A stretch of DNA of 60,000 nt, from contig OX485808.1 of the NCBI GenBank assembly GCA_950295325.1, positions 11,598,501 through 11,658,500 of the forward strand. Reading direction: 5' to 3'. The stretch is from Polytrichum commune. Lineage: Eukaryota > Streptophyta > Polytrichopsida > Polytrichales > Polytrichaceae. Made by a program: the position numbers and the translations under genes. Below, piece by piece: positions 11,629 through 23,710 of this stretch (position 1 is the stretch's first letter; each line of letters starts with the position of its first letter). The notes under the pieces are model-generated. The model was given only the letters and a program-made list of their open reading frames with translations. It was not told the origin of the DNA and did not search any database.

Positions 11629-11631
11629 TTA

Positions 11632-12054
11632 GTGACCCCGAAGGGTTTTCGTTCAATATGTGATTAAATTAGTGGTAAGCAACCCCCCCCCCCCCCAATG
11701 CCACAAAGACAAAAACCATTTTTGTGTCATAGTGTGGCCCACACTAATTGGAAAGTTCAAATTATTGTACACAGGTGTCGATCTTTGGGTGGCGCACGTC
11801 TCGAAAAACCCAATCACCCGACACCTAAAAAGGTGTTACACCAAACCCTACAATGACACCCCCCGCTTTGTGTTCCCGTCCGTATCAAGGGCCAAATTTG
11901 GACGGTTTCGCAAAGCGAGTGCAAATCTTGGGGCTTATGATTCATAAAGGCCCAGGGTGCTCACGAGATACACGCAGATTTGGCAACTTTGAGGGGAGTC
12001 TCTCACTCCCTTCCGTACCCTAGCTTTTCGTAAAACCCTTACCGAAGCATGAGG
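11632..12054. other. Non-coding stretch, locally GC-richer, with a C run
   Basis: A run of about 13 C lies near 11685-11697. The segment 11760-12050 is richer in G+C and CpG than its surroundings (for example CACCCGACACC and GGACGGTTTCGCAAAGCGAG) and stands out by composition. The 95-codon frame at 11660-11947 has no recognisable domain. Confidence 0.35.
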
Positions 12055-13375
12055 CATTACACGACAACGGGATTGATGTTTGGCAATAACAACTCCGAAT
12101 CATTAGGGTTTGCAAAGTTGCATGGCTTTGAATTGCCTTTTTGCGAGGAGAACGAGACCGAGCGTGTAAACATCGACAACCCTCTCGAGGCTTGATGAGG
12201 CGAGGATGGGAAGATTACCAATGATGTTGAGGAGCCTCACATTGAGTAGCAAGTGTAATGTTGGATGGTCAAAAAGGGGGAAACCGGGCTTTGGGGGCGG
12301 ATAGGGTTGAGAGCCAATGAGAGGTCCATTATGGGGTCTCGATGTGTCATATCTATGGGTTTGAAATTACTTTTTTATGTTTTAAAGCATGAAGTGTCAA
12401 GTATGACTATACCTTAAACTGAGTCATTTATCATCCATCATTGGGACACACAACTTTAGATTGTAACACACGTATGTGTAAAATCGGGTGATTTGAGCTC
12501 GTGTAATTGACATAGACCCAAACAGGTGCCATGCAATGTTGAAATGTATGGTTTTGTATTCACTTCCTCTTTTTACCAAGTTGTGCTAAGTACGGATTCA
12601 ATGTCATGAACCAAATAAATTGAAGTTTGATTTTTTTTTTTTTTTTTTGGGGGGGGGGTTACATTGGTTGTTGTTTCTCTTGTATAAACCTACCCCAATC
12701 CTTTCAATGATAAAGTAAAAAGGTGCCTATAACATACACTTCGATGAGGACCGGAGCTTTGTGGTGTCTACCTAAACTCATCCATTGAGTAGGTGGAAAG
12801 AAATGATATGTTGTGTGAATTCAAAATTTCTACTTTTGATGAGGGAGTTTTGAAATGGCATCCGTTGACCTTTAACTTAAAAGAAAGTTGCTTTTACTAC
12901 ACATCCCTTCATCCCCTTTAAATGCGTTCACATAGAAACCATACATATATTCAACCCACATCGAGCAGGTGAACCCATCATGTGCCCAAAAAGATTCAAG
13001 GAAATATTTCAAAAAAAAGAAAGAAAAGAAAAGAAAAAACACATCCATAGGGAGGTTAATGGAATTATGACATATGACATAACACGACAAACCGATTGAT
13101 ACCGGAAATGAAATTCCACATCATTAGACTTCACAAAGCTCCGTGCGTATCAAATGTTTCTCGTGAGGACAAGGACACCGGCCATTTGAACATCAACAAC
13201 ACTCTTGGATCGTAGGCTCTTTTCAAGGGAAGGTGGAAGTTGGTTAGATTATGATGATGTTCATGAGCATCACATTGAGTGGCGAAAGCTCGGTGGTCAA
13301 AAGGAGGGGGAAATGGGAGGGAGGGGGCGATAGGATGGCTTCAAGTAACCAATGAAAGTGCAAAGTAGGAGGTGC
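12055..13375. repeat. Two degenerate copies of a ~280-bp segment
   Basis: Segments at about 12055-12330 and 13082-13370 align with many differences. Shared landmarks are ACGACAA..GATTGATG, CATTAGRSTT, GAGGA..AAGRACAC, AACATCRACAAC, GATGTTSATGAGCMTCACATTGAGT and GGTCAAAAGG. The unit is unrecognised. Between them lie a T/G homopolymer junction (12631-12658) and ordinary AT-rich sequence. Confidence 0.55.
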
Positions 13376-16073
13376 CTATAATGGACACAATGAACACTTG
13401 AGATCCTTCATGTGCGCAAAAGAAAATCATGGGATCTTTCAATAGATTCACAAGTCCATACGGAGGTTATTACAAATGGGTTGATGAGACTTCAACATCA
13501 TGGGATTCGAATTTGATTGATAAAGTCAAGGTTCTATGTGAGGTAAAGTGGTTACAATAATCACTTAGCACAAAAAAAAGAATGATTTCATTTGGATCCC
13601 CATGTCGTCTTTCAGAGTTTCTCATTTGGACCAAAGTGTCCATATGAGACATTAAGAGTTACATTTAAGCACGTACATGTGGAATGCTCAATCTTTGATA
13701 CTTTGTGTGTTTCAAACATGGCTATTCCTTGCAATGGAATGAATTAGGGAAACTAGAAAAAATATTGAAAAAAATGATTATACCCATTAAATATCTCAAA
13801 ATAATATAATCTAGCCTAGTAGAGAATACCAACAAAACCTCATGTTTGTATTAACATAATATCAAACCACCTCATCGACTCGCCTACTTATACTTAAGGA
13901 AATCATCTTTTCTTGCCTAGCAACTAGCTTCATTGCGCCACTCATGGACTCAAACCTCTTGACTATCTTCACCCGCAACACTAACTCAAGGTGATCACTT
14001 ACACCACCAGCCCTCCCTGCCCCAAAATAGATAAATCAATAAAAATATGTATATATAACAAACTCACATTGGATCAATATGCCCATCCCCACACACCCTC
14101 TTAATTTGCATAATGTTCGTACATCAAAAAAAAAATGCTTGCTCCCTCATAAAGTGACGTTTCAAACTATCTATGTATCTTGAAACGACAACTCTAACAT
14201 GAATCTTCACACATCAATCACTATAAGTCCACTAAAATTAGAAGTATACATTATTTTTCAAAATACACATCTTTTTCTTTTTCTTTTCGGCATAGATGGA
14301 GAAATCAATTGCAAGAAAAGGAACCAAAATACAACCACCAAAAAAATACACATCTTTTGGACACATGGAGTCAACAAACTAACGGATAACTCAAATATCT
14401 ACCACTTTTGCAAGAGCTTCAACAAACTTACTTTGTCCAACTTTTGTAGTTTCATAGGCTTTGGTGGGAGTGTTGGTATAGTGATTGGATAAAAGGTATC
14501 ACATCATGTTGTTGTAAGTCCTTGCCTAACCTAAGGGTGAGCATCATATAGTGTCCATTATATCAAAGAATGAAAATGAAAATCCAATGTCAAGGAAGAA
14601 CATATTGGTCAACACGTATGGAATACAATTTGGTGGATACCAAGGACCATGTGACTATATTATAGCTATAATCCATTATATTATATAGCTATAATGGAAA
14701 ATACCTAGACCACCTAATATAACATAATGCATAGTGAGCACCAACTCTTACATATATTAGAGCCTAAAAATAATGAAGAACTTTTGATCACGTGTACAAG
14801 GTTTCACTCATTGAACATGAGAAAATCTCAGTGCCATGCCTTAAGCTTCAATAAAATCAACACTTACTAAAATCCACACGTAGATGTTAATTCCTCCAAC
14901 TAAGTAAAAAACATTGTGTCCATGCCCCAAAAAGCATTGGTCAACTTATATTTGTCCTTGAATATTGGTGAAAAAGCCTCCGATCGATAGCTCATGTATT
15001 GAACATGCACCTATAATTCCATCAACCCTCTCAACACACTGATCCTGGAACCAATAGTGCAATTGTAGCACTCCTAGGCGAGCTCACATGTCCCTTGTTG
15101 GTAACTCTGAATATGGCAATAATTCCTTATGTGTCGACACTTATGCCATACATTCTTATGTCATTGTGAGATAGGGGGAAAGAAAAAAAAGAAAAAAAGA
15201 AAAAACTTCAAGCTCCTTAAGCCATTTGCTCTCTATGCTTGTAGGCAACAACCCTCATTCTCACCAACCCCTATACGTGCATAATTTATGATCCATATCA
15301 ATAGTACCTCTCTATTCACAATATATGAAGGAAATTCCTTAAAAGAAAGAAACCAATAATACCCCTATGCAACACAAAGATTTTGACATAATTGAGGCAT
15401 TTTTTACTTGATTGAGTCGATCTTTTGTACTTCAAAATAACCTTCACATTGTATATCTTAAGGGAATGACTAGCCTATGCCTCAAGGTAAAGTGACGTGT
15501 GAGTTCATTATGTAATGAAACTCATCATGTTATACCTTCTGCTACTACCCTTGCTAAGGATGCATCAACTACATTGAATATGGTAAATAATGTGGGCAAA
15601 TGTAAATTGTGGCTTATCTTTGACAACTTGTAGTGTGACCCACAATATCTAATACCACCCAAGTAACTACCGAATATTCAACACTATTGGCATGTGCGGT
15701 GCCCTTGTGATGTACCGACATCCTTCCCCTAGTTTGAAAGTCTTTCAAATGCATAATGTTGTCAATTCAATAACAAAATTATAACCTACGACTTGGGACT
15801 CTAATGTTAAATATTTTTGGGTGGTAGTTATTGTGTATCCACAATAGTTCATAACTATTTTTTGGATAAAAATCAACTACCACGGCATTGTGGGTGTTGA
15901 CAACACATCATGGTCTTGGGGTTCGTTTGTATTTGGTATGCACTTATTTCATCTCATCTTCTCATGAAGATGACCAAGGATCATGGAATTGCTATGAACA
16001 TGTGAATGAGTGCAATATAGACAAGTGCCAAGATTTGGTAATTGGTCACTTCATTTTTGGGCACAACATTGTG
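13376..16073. other. Non-coding stretch with a small palindrome
   Basis: ATTATAGCTATAAT occurs twice in quick succession (about 14660-14700), forming a small palindromic cluster. No gene, RNA or bounded element was recognised. Confidence 0.35.
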
Positions 16074-16165
16074 GTCTTTGGTCATGGCTTTATGGTTGTT
16101 GGCCATAGCCTTTTGGTCTTTGGCCATGACTTTATGGTTGTTGGCTATAGCCTTGTGGTCTTTGG
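16074..16165 (+). repeat. Minisatellite, ~48-bp unit, about 2 copies
   Basis: The unit reads TTTGGTCATGGCTTTATGGT then TGTTGGCCATAGCCTT with small changes. It falls in an open frame (15888-16319) where it would encode VFGHxFMVVGHSL repeats. The frame has no other feature, so it is treated as a chance frame through a minisatellite. Confidence 0.7.
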
Positions 16166-17053
16166 TTTTCTAGTCTTTAATATCCACCATTTTTTATTCT
16201 TAGTTATGATCTTTGTCCATGTTACAGACAAAGCCTACAACATGAAAAGTTTTGGTCTATGGGCACCAAGAAATATCAAAAAAAATCTCTATAATGAGCA
16301 CAATGTTTTCCATGCATGACATGATGATTGTTGGCCACATCCACGCAGTTTTTGACCAAGGTCATGTGGTCTTTGTCCACATGATCCTTGACATCCACCA
16401 AATTGTATTCCATAAACACACGCAACATGTATGTGTCACTTGTCATAGTCCTTGAGAGGTGCCCTCACCCTAAAGTGAAAGTCTTGACATTGTCTTGTTT
16501 CTTTGTTGTCATGGTCATTATAAGTGAAGTTTTGCATACTATAATGACTCACAAAGCTTGTGGCAATAAGGTGCCTTGGAGACCTATATATGGTATTTGC
16601 ATAAAGCATGGATGTGGGGCTACCAATGGGGAGGACCAACACTTACTTAGAACCCAACCGATCGATACATTCGTCCAAGATCAACTTAAATTTCATAGCT
16701 TAGTGGAAAGAACTAGACCACTTTAGATGAGTAATTGATTGAAAATAACCTTTGCCTTAAAAAAATTGTAAGGCCTAGCCAATAATTTATTCCCAAAAAC
16801 AAGTTTGAAAAAGTGGGATCCCATAGTGTTCTAAAGCCAACTTTGTGACCCACTTGTGACATGGAATCAGACTACCATGCTATAAAGGAGCCAATGAAGT
16901 TAGACTACACTAAATATTGTGTTTAGTGTCACTTACTAATGTTCTCCTTCTTTAGTATGACACGTTTGGGAAACACAAAAAATGTCCTATTATTGAGATG
17001 TTGTCTTCTCGTTAATATGAAAAAGGTGTAAAATTGTTGTACTATCGAGGGAA
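16166..17053. other. Non-coding stretch with inverted-repeat words
   Basis: GACCAAGGTCATGTGGTC then TTTGTCCACATGATCCTTG (16351-16392) can fold back on itself. A fragment similar to the end of the 10057-10455 element (GTGTTTAGTGTCAC) lies near 16920. Nothing else is recognised. Confidence 0.35.
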
Positions 17054-17055
17054 TA

Positions 17056-17518
17056 CAGTAGCCTCCCGCCTAAGTACGCACCCATTTAAGTACGCATCCC
17101 GGTAAAGTACACATTATTTTCTCGAAAAAATAGGGTTCAGATTTATTTAGTTCAACATGTCATGGATTGTCATTTGGTGCAAGTTTTGAAGATTCTTGCG
17201 TTTGGCTTTCAAGGTGACAGCCCGGACCTTACTTTGAAACGATTCAAACAAATTTCTAAGATCATCGAATGTTTCCTCAGCCTCTTCTCGAACTTCGGAG
17301 CAGAGCAACTGATCCTCTATATCAACCACTTGCTTATAAAGTGACTTGAATCCCTTTAATACATTGTTGGGACTCATTGAGGCGTCTCCCGTTCGGTTTC
17401 TTCGACATTGCAGCCGAATCAAGCGATTAGGAACCCTAAACCCTAAAGTGCGCACCTACTGGCTAAGTATGCACAATCCTCCCACGTTCAAGTTGCGTAC
17501 TTAGGCGGGAGGCTACTG
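17056..17518. mobile_element. pogo/Tc1-mariner-type MITE, 463 bp
   Basis: The terminal inverted repeats are identical over 25 bases, starting CAGTAGCCTCCCGCCTAAGT. The element sits between TA dinucleotides (17054-17055 and 17519-17520), the Tc1/mariner target. The word AAGTACGCA recurs in the left subterminal zone, as expected of transposase-binding repeats. CAGTA-type ends are characteristic of plant pogo-like elements (Lemi/Emigrant group). A 102-codon minus-strand frame lies inside. The perfect ends suggest recent movement. Confidence 0.85.
17147..17455 (-). pseudogene. Possible remnant of a pogo-type transposase C-terminus
   Basis: This 102-codon open frame lies wholly inside the TA-flanked MITE. 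The product is basic, with a helical middle (EDQLLCSEVREEAEETFDDL) and a C-terminal QMTIHDML. The tail resembles the PIP-like tails of pogo transposases (Q-x-x-I/L-x-x-aromatic-aromatic) but lacks the aromatic pair. The reading that it survives from an internally deleted autonomous element is an inference. No DDE motif is present. A chance frame is possible. Confidence 0.35.
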
Positions 17519-17622
17519 TACAAAAATGTAAGCAATATGAGCTTTAAAATATATACAACGAGTTTAAGCAATATAGATTATATGCAATAATAACTTATAA
17601 CTCCAAACAAATACAAATACTC

Positions 17623-18240
17623 TCAAGAACTCTTGAAATAGGAGTTCAAAGATCTCTGGTGTTGCATGCCCAAGCTAGCAATTGTCATCTTATCTAAATT
17701 CCCTACTAGCTTTTGAAAATTAAGAATTTCATTAACACCAAAATGTAAAGAGTTGTCTAATAAGAAATCAGACAACAATGATGCATGACGTTTAGCATCA
17801 CTGAACTTTATTGTAGGTGAATCAACATCATCCACATCTGTTGAATATAAATCAACATTAAGATCAAAGCCTTGTGCATAATTGATTCCCAAAGCAACAT
17901 CCACCAATTCATCAGTACTCAATTCTAGCTCAATAATCTCCTCCCCTTCCATATGTATGTAAGTCTCGATTGACATCTCATCATCACCCAATCACAACTT
18001 TGAAATCAGAGCACCAAGTTCATTTGATTCTTCTTGCATTCTATTCTTCTCCCTTTCATCAACTAGGGCAAAATCAACATTCCACGTTGTAGGTAATATA
18101 CACGTCATTTACCAACAATTCTTGACTATATGTGCATCCAACTCACTCCATACTTCATAACTCCACATGGTAGCATGTCTGATGTTGGGCATCACCTTCC
18201 TTAAGTTCCCAAGTAGTTGAATTTTTGTTTTTTCCTTACT
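17623..18240 (-). pseudogene. Decayed pogo/Tigger-type transposase, C-terminal part
   Basis: Read on the minus strand, the upstream part (about 18240-18115) encodes KIQLLGNLRKVMPNIRHATM, then W..VWSELDAHIVKNCW, then a stop and MTCILP. That matches the end of the DDE_1 domain of pogo/Tigger transposases, where an NCWRxTGILP motif is typical. A second stop follows just before the open 122-codon frame at 17623-17991. That frame is an acidic linker ending QRSLNSYF (residues 112-119), an exact PIP box (QxxLxxYF) of the kind reported in pogo transposase for PCNA binding. At least two in-frame stops make it non-functional. A related fragment lies at 40580-40810. Confidence 0.75.
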
Positions 18241-20422
18241 TGTTTAAGAATTAAGTGGGAATAGGCCAAGGAATGAACCATAAATTATTAATGTTGCAAG
18301 TATGAACCGTCTATGGCCATGAGATTTTAGGTTGTAGTGATTGGAAGGACCATAGTTTGATTGAAAGAGGTGTATTTTGTAAATTAACATTTGCTCATCA
18401 AGAAAGACATAAAGGCTAGCAACTTGGAGGAGACCGTCTTAGTTTTCAGAAAAGCAAATAGACTTGTTGTCTTTAGTACTAGATTTGTGCTACCTAAAGT
18501 GCAATACAATTGATTGGTGCTTTGAATAAATAAAGGCATTTGGGGTATTTGTACCAGATTGCTAATTTTCCTTGTACAATTTCAATGAGTTCGATTGCTT
18601 GAAGTCTAACTTGATCAAGAAGTGATTCCTTGGTTCAAATTGAAACTTCGTTTCGTGGATGTAGTTTGTGATAAGCTTAAGACTCAAACTATAGTCTTGT
18701 GAAATTTGTATTGATAGTGAATTATGATATGTTGGGACGATGGTGTGGGATAATATACCTTAGTGTATGTATTGATCTTATAAAGTAAATATACAAGAGA
18801 AGGAGTGTTTCCTCATTGGATAAATTAACCAATTATACTTCTAGAATTTATGGATAATCACATTAGTGTTTGAATATAGTTTGAATAATCTATCTATCTC
18901 TTGAATGAAATTGAACGAGGGGCCACAAAGGACTGTATTCAAGTAACCTTGGTTTTGAAAGAAGACTATAGCCTGTTTTTGAGGAATTCGTGTGAACGAC
19001 CAAGTGCAAATAACCAGCGACTTTATAGAAAGACTTATAGTCAAAATTGAGTTGTTATGGAGTTCTATCTTAGTAGTCTGGCTCAAAATAAGCCTCCCAA
19101 GGCCATGGTTTGTTTATGAGTGTGAAATCATGCTCACAAAGCTCGAGTCAACAAGAATAATTTATGTTTACGTCCCCTTAGTCAAAGGGGAGGAACGGAG
19201 ACGAACAAAAGAGGAATTGTAGACATGTCTTGTGAAGAAACTAACGTCGAAAATGAAGTGTGAGTCTTGACTCGTGACTTGCCACAATACGACAAGTCAT
19301 GAATACCAAAGATTTTGAAATTAGTTAAGCCTCAAAAGATGTCTTGATAAATTAGTAGGTTTTGTTGTTGTAATAAGGGATGATCCTCTTGGAGAACTCG
19401 AAGAGATTGTATAGCCGAGAATTGGTGGTGTCGACCGAGACCATTACTTGATTGATATGGGAAGAGCAACCCAAAGGTTGTTGTCCGTTAATCCTTTGAT
19501 AATCCAAGGTAGTCGAAAGGTCCTTTGACTTGTCACATGGCTTTGCTTGGAGCAAGTTCGACTAAGGAAGTACAAAAAATATGATATTTAGTGTTACTAA
19601 CTCTATTGGTCTTGCTCAATATTAATTGTAAATTGCGGTGTAGTGTCACCAAAATTAAATGTTAACCCAACATTATTTGTCATTTCTTGTGAAAACTCAC
19701 TTCGGGGATTAGAGATTTACAATGTTGACAATTATTGTCACAAACCTAGTGGATTTTTCTCAAATCTCAATCATCCATGACAATATTTCATCACAAGTTG
19801 CTGACAAGAGAAGGTAGGGTTTTGGCCGATGGATGAACTCATCCATGATAATATTTGTTCACTTTCTAATAAGAAGCGTCATTCGAAAAGTTACCATAAA
19901 TAACTTCCATTTAATAACCTACCCACAACTAGAAGTGAAAGAATGAGAACACAATGAATGATTGAAGTAAAGGAATGTGTTGTTGAGAAAGCTTTGCCAA
20001 CACATAATACCACCTCACCTTCTACTTATTTCATTTCATAGTTTTGACCCTTGGGAGTAAGTAATCAAAGTGGAGATGAATAGATGCCACGATAGGCCTT
20101 GTTCCACTTGGGATTATTGGTTTTTTGGAGCCCAATATACATTTAGCACCCACATAGCAACGACCAATGAAAGGTGGGGGGGGGGGGAGGGGGGAAGATA
20201 TGGGACTTGGGATAAGGCTAGATGAATTCTCCGAGTCCCTATTGGGTAGAGATTCATTAGGTCATGTGTGTATTTCTTGGATGATCATGACCATCATAAC
20301 TAAATTGAAGGATGCATTGGACAATCGAGGTTGTCAATGTAATATTTTTTTACATCATGTTAACTAATATTAGTGCAAGTCTACATTTTCTTTGGTTATT
20401 TCGTTGCTTCTTCTATGTCTTA
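18241..20422. other. Non-coding stretch with an inverted fragment of a 399-bp element
   Basis: About 19570-19800 matches the 10057-10455 element in reverse; shared phrases are ATATTTAGTGTTAC, GTCTTGCTCAATA, GTGTCACC and CATCCATGACAATATTTCA. A run of about 10 G lies at 20175-20186. No gene is supported, and the short frames at 18841-19555 overlap on opposite strands without signatures. Confidence 0.4.
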
Positions 20423-20921
20423 GGGCCACTTCACACACAAGATTGAGAGCATGTGACCGTCACACTTCGAGCACTCTCATTCGTAAAATAGGCGGAGCTG
20501 GTCCAAGTTCGCTTCACACTACGCTTGAGGCACCAATGGAGTATGTGAATGCAAGATGGATGTAAAGTCACACGGATTCCTACACGGCATCAAATGGACC
20601 ATGTTTCATGGTCACTTGGACTATTTTCATAAACCACCTCTTGGAGGCATGCCTAACACAAAACTAGGAAACCATGGCACCCCGAACGCTCACAACCGTT
20701 GATTTATTCTATTTTTATCATGTGTGAGGACCCACATGAATAAAAATTCACTAAAATAGCATTTGGTTGATGGTCCGGCCACATATGACTTCACACTACA
20801 CTTGAGGGTCCGTGACCACACGACGTGATGTTGGAGGTGAGTTGGGACGGCCTTTGGACACTTTCTTTTGGGCTCTCACAACTTCATGGTCACGGCTCTT
20901 GGCTCGTGTGTGAAGTGGCCC
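20423..20921 (+). mobile_element. PIF/Harbinger MITE, subfamily A (copy 4)
   Basis: It has intact ends, GGGCCACTTCACACACAAG and CTCGTGTGTGAAGTGGCCC. The flanks are TTA on the left (20420-20422) and TGA on the right (20922-20924), so one has mutated or the target was TKA. Internal landmarks are AGGCGGAGCTGGTCCAAG, the TTCACACTACGCTTGAGG and TTCACACTACACTTGAGG direct repeats, and the central CATGGTC...GACCATG-like palindrome. It is non-coding. Confidence 0.88.
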
Positions 20922-21075
20922 TGAGGCAAGAAGCTAACGAGATTTGGATACGAATCGTACAATGTGCCCACTGCAACGGAGTTCATACTCTAGTGCTTTA
21001 AAAAACGACTATTGTAACTTACGACAAAAGGAGTTCATCATTTCAGTTGAAAAATGCCCTATTTTATATACATAC

Positions 21076-21109
<34 letters not shown>

Positions 21110-23557
21110 GACAAGAACTTAGGCAACCATGTGAACAAGTGTAAGAACTTGCACTTTGTGATTCTCTCACCTGATTCCATAAATCTCCAAAGTTCAACAA
21201 CATCGTCTTTTGAAGCGCATTTTCGTAAATTAGAAAGCCGGAAGGGGACGTCACGTCTCCTCATATAGCTAGGGACCTATAACACACACACGGAGCAGGT
21301 GTCCTCGAAGATTGATACGTGGTACAAGAAGATAGTCCTTTTTTTCTTCTTCCCTTCAGGCCAACGAGGTGACTTAAATGGCCTCCATCAATTGCATGGG
21401 GAACTTCAACTGTATAGGAATCATTGTTATTGCATGGAACATAAACTTCGAGAACCTTCCGCCTCATCTCATGTGACCTAATAAGGTGTGTGGGGGGCCT
21501 ATATATCGTAACCGACACTTGCAACTTCGCATACGCTTATGCGTTTGGGTATGTGTTGGATGGGATTGCAGTTTGTCGAACCATGAAGATCGTTGTTTTT
21601 AAGTGTCAAAACCGGATTTGAGATGCATAAAACATATGAGAGGTCAAAGCGAAGTTTTATTTTATTTTATTTCATGTTTTAGTAATCATGTAGGCTCTTT
21701 CAACTATGTTAGTCAATTAACTCATAACAGTTAATATATTTTGAGCACAAAGTTCAAACTCATCGTAACATGTGTGTGTGTGTGTGTGTTTTCGTACCTT
21801 TCTTTTTCTTTTTCTTTTTTGCCTTGTTCGTCTTTGTACCTAACTACTAGCCTTCACCATGTATTGGCTTGGGTTTCATGGCATTTGTATAAGCTCATTC
21901 ATCATGAATCAAGGGGTTTCATTAAAAACAAACCAACAATAAGGTTGAGGGTTGATTCATTTCAACCAGGCCCCACTAGATTAGTTTGGGGTTTGGATGC
22001 CACTCATGAGGTTGAATTGTCTCACAATGTTAATTTCCATACTATAGAATAGTTTCTCGTGCTTTCACCTTCATCGTAGATGAGTTTACGTAGACACCAC
22101 AAATCATCGGCCCCATCATACCACTCAATTACATACGTATGCATAAGACTAGTGTTTGATTAAGGCCTTCAATTTTTACCATAGATAGAGAGAACTATTG
22201 CATACGAGTGCACCTCTTATTCTTCCAACATAAAACTTTTGAAATATCACGCAACTCTGAAGGTTTTCCCAAGTTGACTGAACACCAGAATAAGCCTTAA
22301 AGACCCCACATTAGTCTAATCCAAACCACTTTGAGACGAATCAACCACAAACATGTAGGGGGGGGGTCCATGTTTCTATGTTGGATGGATAAAAGGTACG
22401 CTCATATACAATAATTCCCTCTCTCTCTCCCCTTACCATTGTTGACCCCCTATAGATTTGTTGCAGAATAATCTAAAATGACATGGAGTAAACTAACATG
22501 GGGTCTTTGAAACTAATTCGAGAGTCAAATCATCTTAAAATTCTGAACATCCAAGATGCGTACCCTTTCAAGGCTTTCATGTTGGATGAATGTGCGGTAT
22601 ACGATACTCCCCTCTCTCCTTGTTAGTCGGTGGCATCTTGGTGGAAGCCGGTCTATTGTATTCCTCTTAAGATAACAAAATCCGATGACTTACTTAAATG
22701 CTTGAGACACCCGTAGTGATTGTTGGTTGTGTAATTGATTGTTGTAGCTGTTATTATATGGCTGTTGACGATACTTATTTTCTTTCTTACATTGATGGTT
22801 CTATCTTCCTTTTTGTGATGGCCGCTAGCTGGTAACTTATGCCATCTACTTAATTAACCCAAGAGATTGAGAGAGTTGTGTTATTGATAGTCAAGAGTGT
22901 GTGATTTGATCATTTATCTCATTTAATGTAGCACCCCGAAAATGCCAACAGACGTTATTTAACAGGAGTTGTAATTAGCTTGCTTCCTTGTTACGGTTTC
23001 AGTCGACTGTTGTGTGTTTAAGTTAATGTATGTGGGCTTTATGTGGTCACCCCCTCCTAATTAGACGCTTTTATTTTAGTGTTATAATATGGCAATGCTT
23101 CTTCTAACATAGTTGATGTGGATATGCGGCCGTTAATCTTACCATGTTCAATAGTCCCCTTGGTTCATGGTAAGGCGTAATTCTAATTGGAAAGTGAATT
23201 TATGATAAGTGATTGTTGATTGGACGGGTTTTATAGTAACCCGGAATTGTCGGAAGTAAGTTATACTTGATTTATTGATTTATGTATCCACCCGAGTCTC
23301 AACCCACTCAAGTGTACATTCACAACATAAGGTAGAGGGTGTTTAATTCTTTGGTCGATTTAAGTCTTCTTTAATACTGAGATCTATTTAGATTAGTGGT
23401 ATGCGTGATTGGCTTAGACATGTTAGAAACAAAAATAAAATAAATTGCACATCATATGAGTGTATTGTGATTTTCTTGAAGTCACTTATCTCTAGCTACT
23501 TAGTTCCCTTCCTAGATACACATTTAGTTTTCACTGCAAACGGTTTCCAAATTAGTC
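20922..23557. other. Non-coding stretch with microsatellites and a dispersed repeat
   Basis: (CATA)n-(TA)n lies at 21069-21110, (TG)n at 21771-21789 and a G run near 22360-22368. Around 22290-22570 a phrase like TATAGATTTGTTGCAG... GGGGTCTTTGAAACTAATTC recurs in diverged form near 27600-27660, 28100-28190, 31378-31475 and 50105-50170, a dispersed repeat of unknown type. No gene is supported. Confidence 0.4.
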
Positions 23558-23710
23558 CAATGAACGGGGAGAACCAATTGCTAAGTTACAGATGAAACAA
23601 TCGGGTTTGAAAAATAACTAGATGAGGTTCAAGACTTCGAGAAATTACCAATCGGACTTGGAAACACCAAGATTTTGCCTGAGTATGCCCAAAAATTTCC
23701 TCGGACACTT
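23558..23710 (+). mobile_element. hAT MITE remnant (AACCGGTT family), 153 bp
   Basis: It starts CAATGAACGGGGAGAACC and ends CCCAAAAATTTCCTCGGACACTT, matching the ends of the better copy at 30217-30446. The inside is shortened and the AACCGGTT words are mutated (AACCAATT, AACAATCGGG, AACTAGAT). The flanking octamers AATTAGTC and AAATTATC agree at five of eight positions, so this is an old copy. Confidence 0.6.

Noticed and set aside
15888-16319. 143-codon frame with VFGH/VVGHSL repeats as a membrane protein
   Set aside because: The repeats come from a 48-bp minisatellite and nothing else in the frame looks like a gene.
17425-17450. Telomere-like CCCTAAACCCTAAA
   Set aside because: Only two units, inside a TA-flanked MITE; too short for an interstitial telomere.
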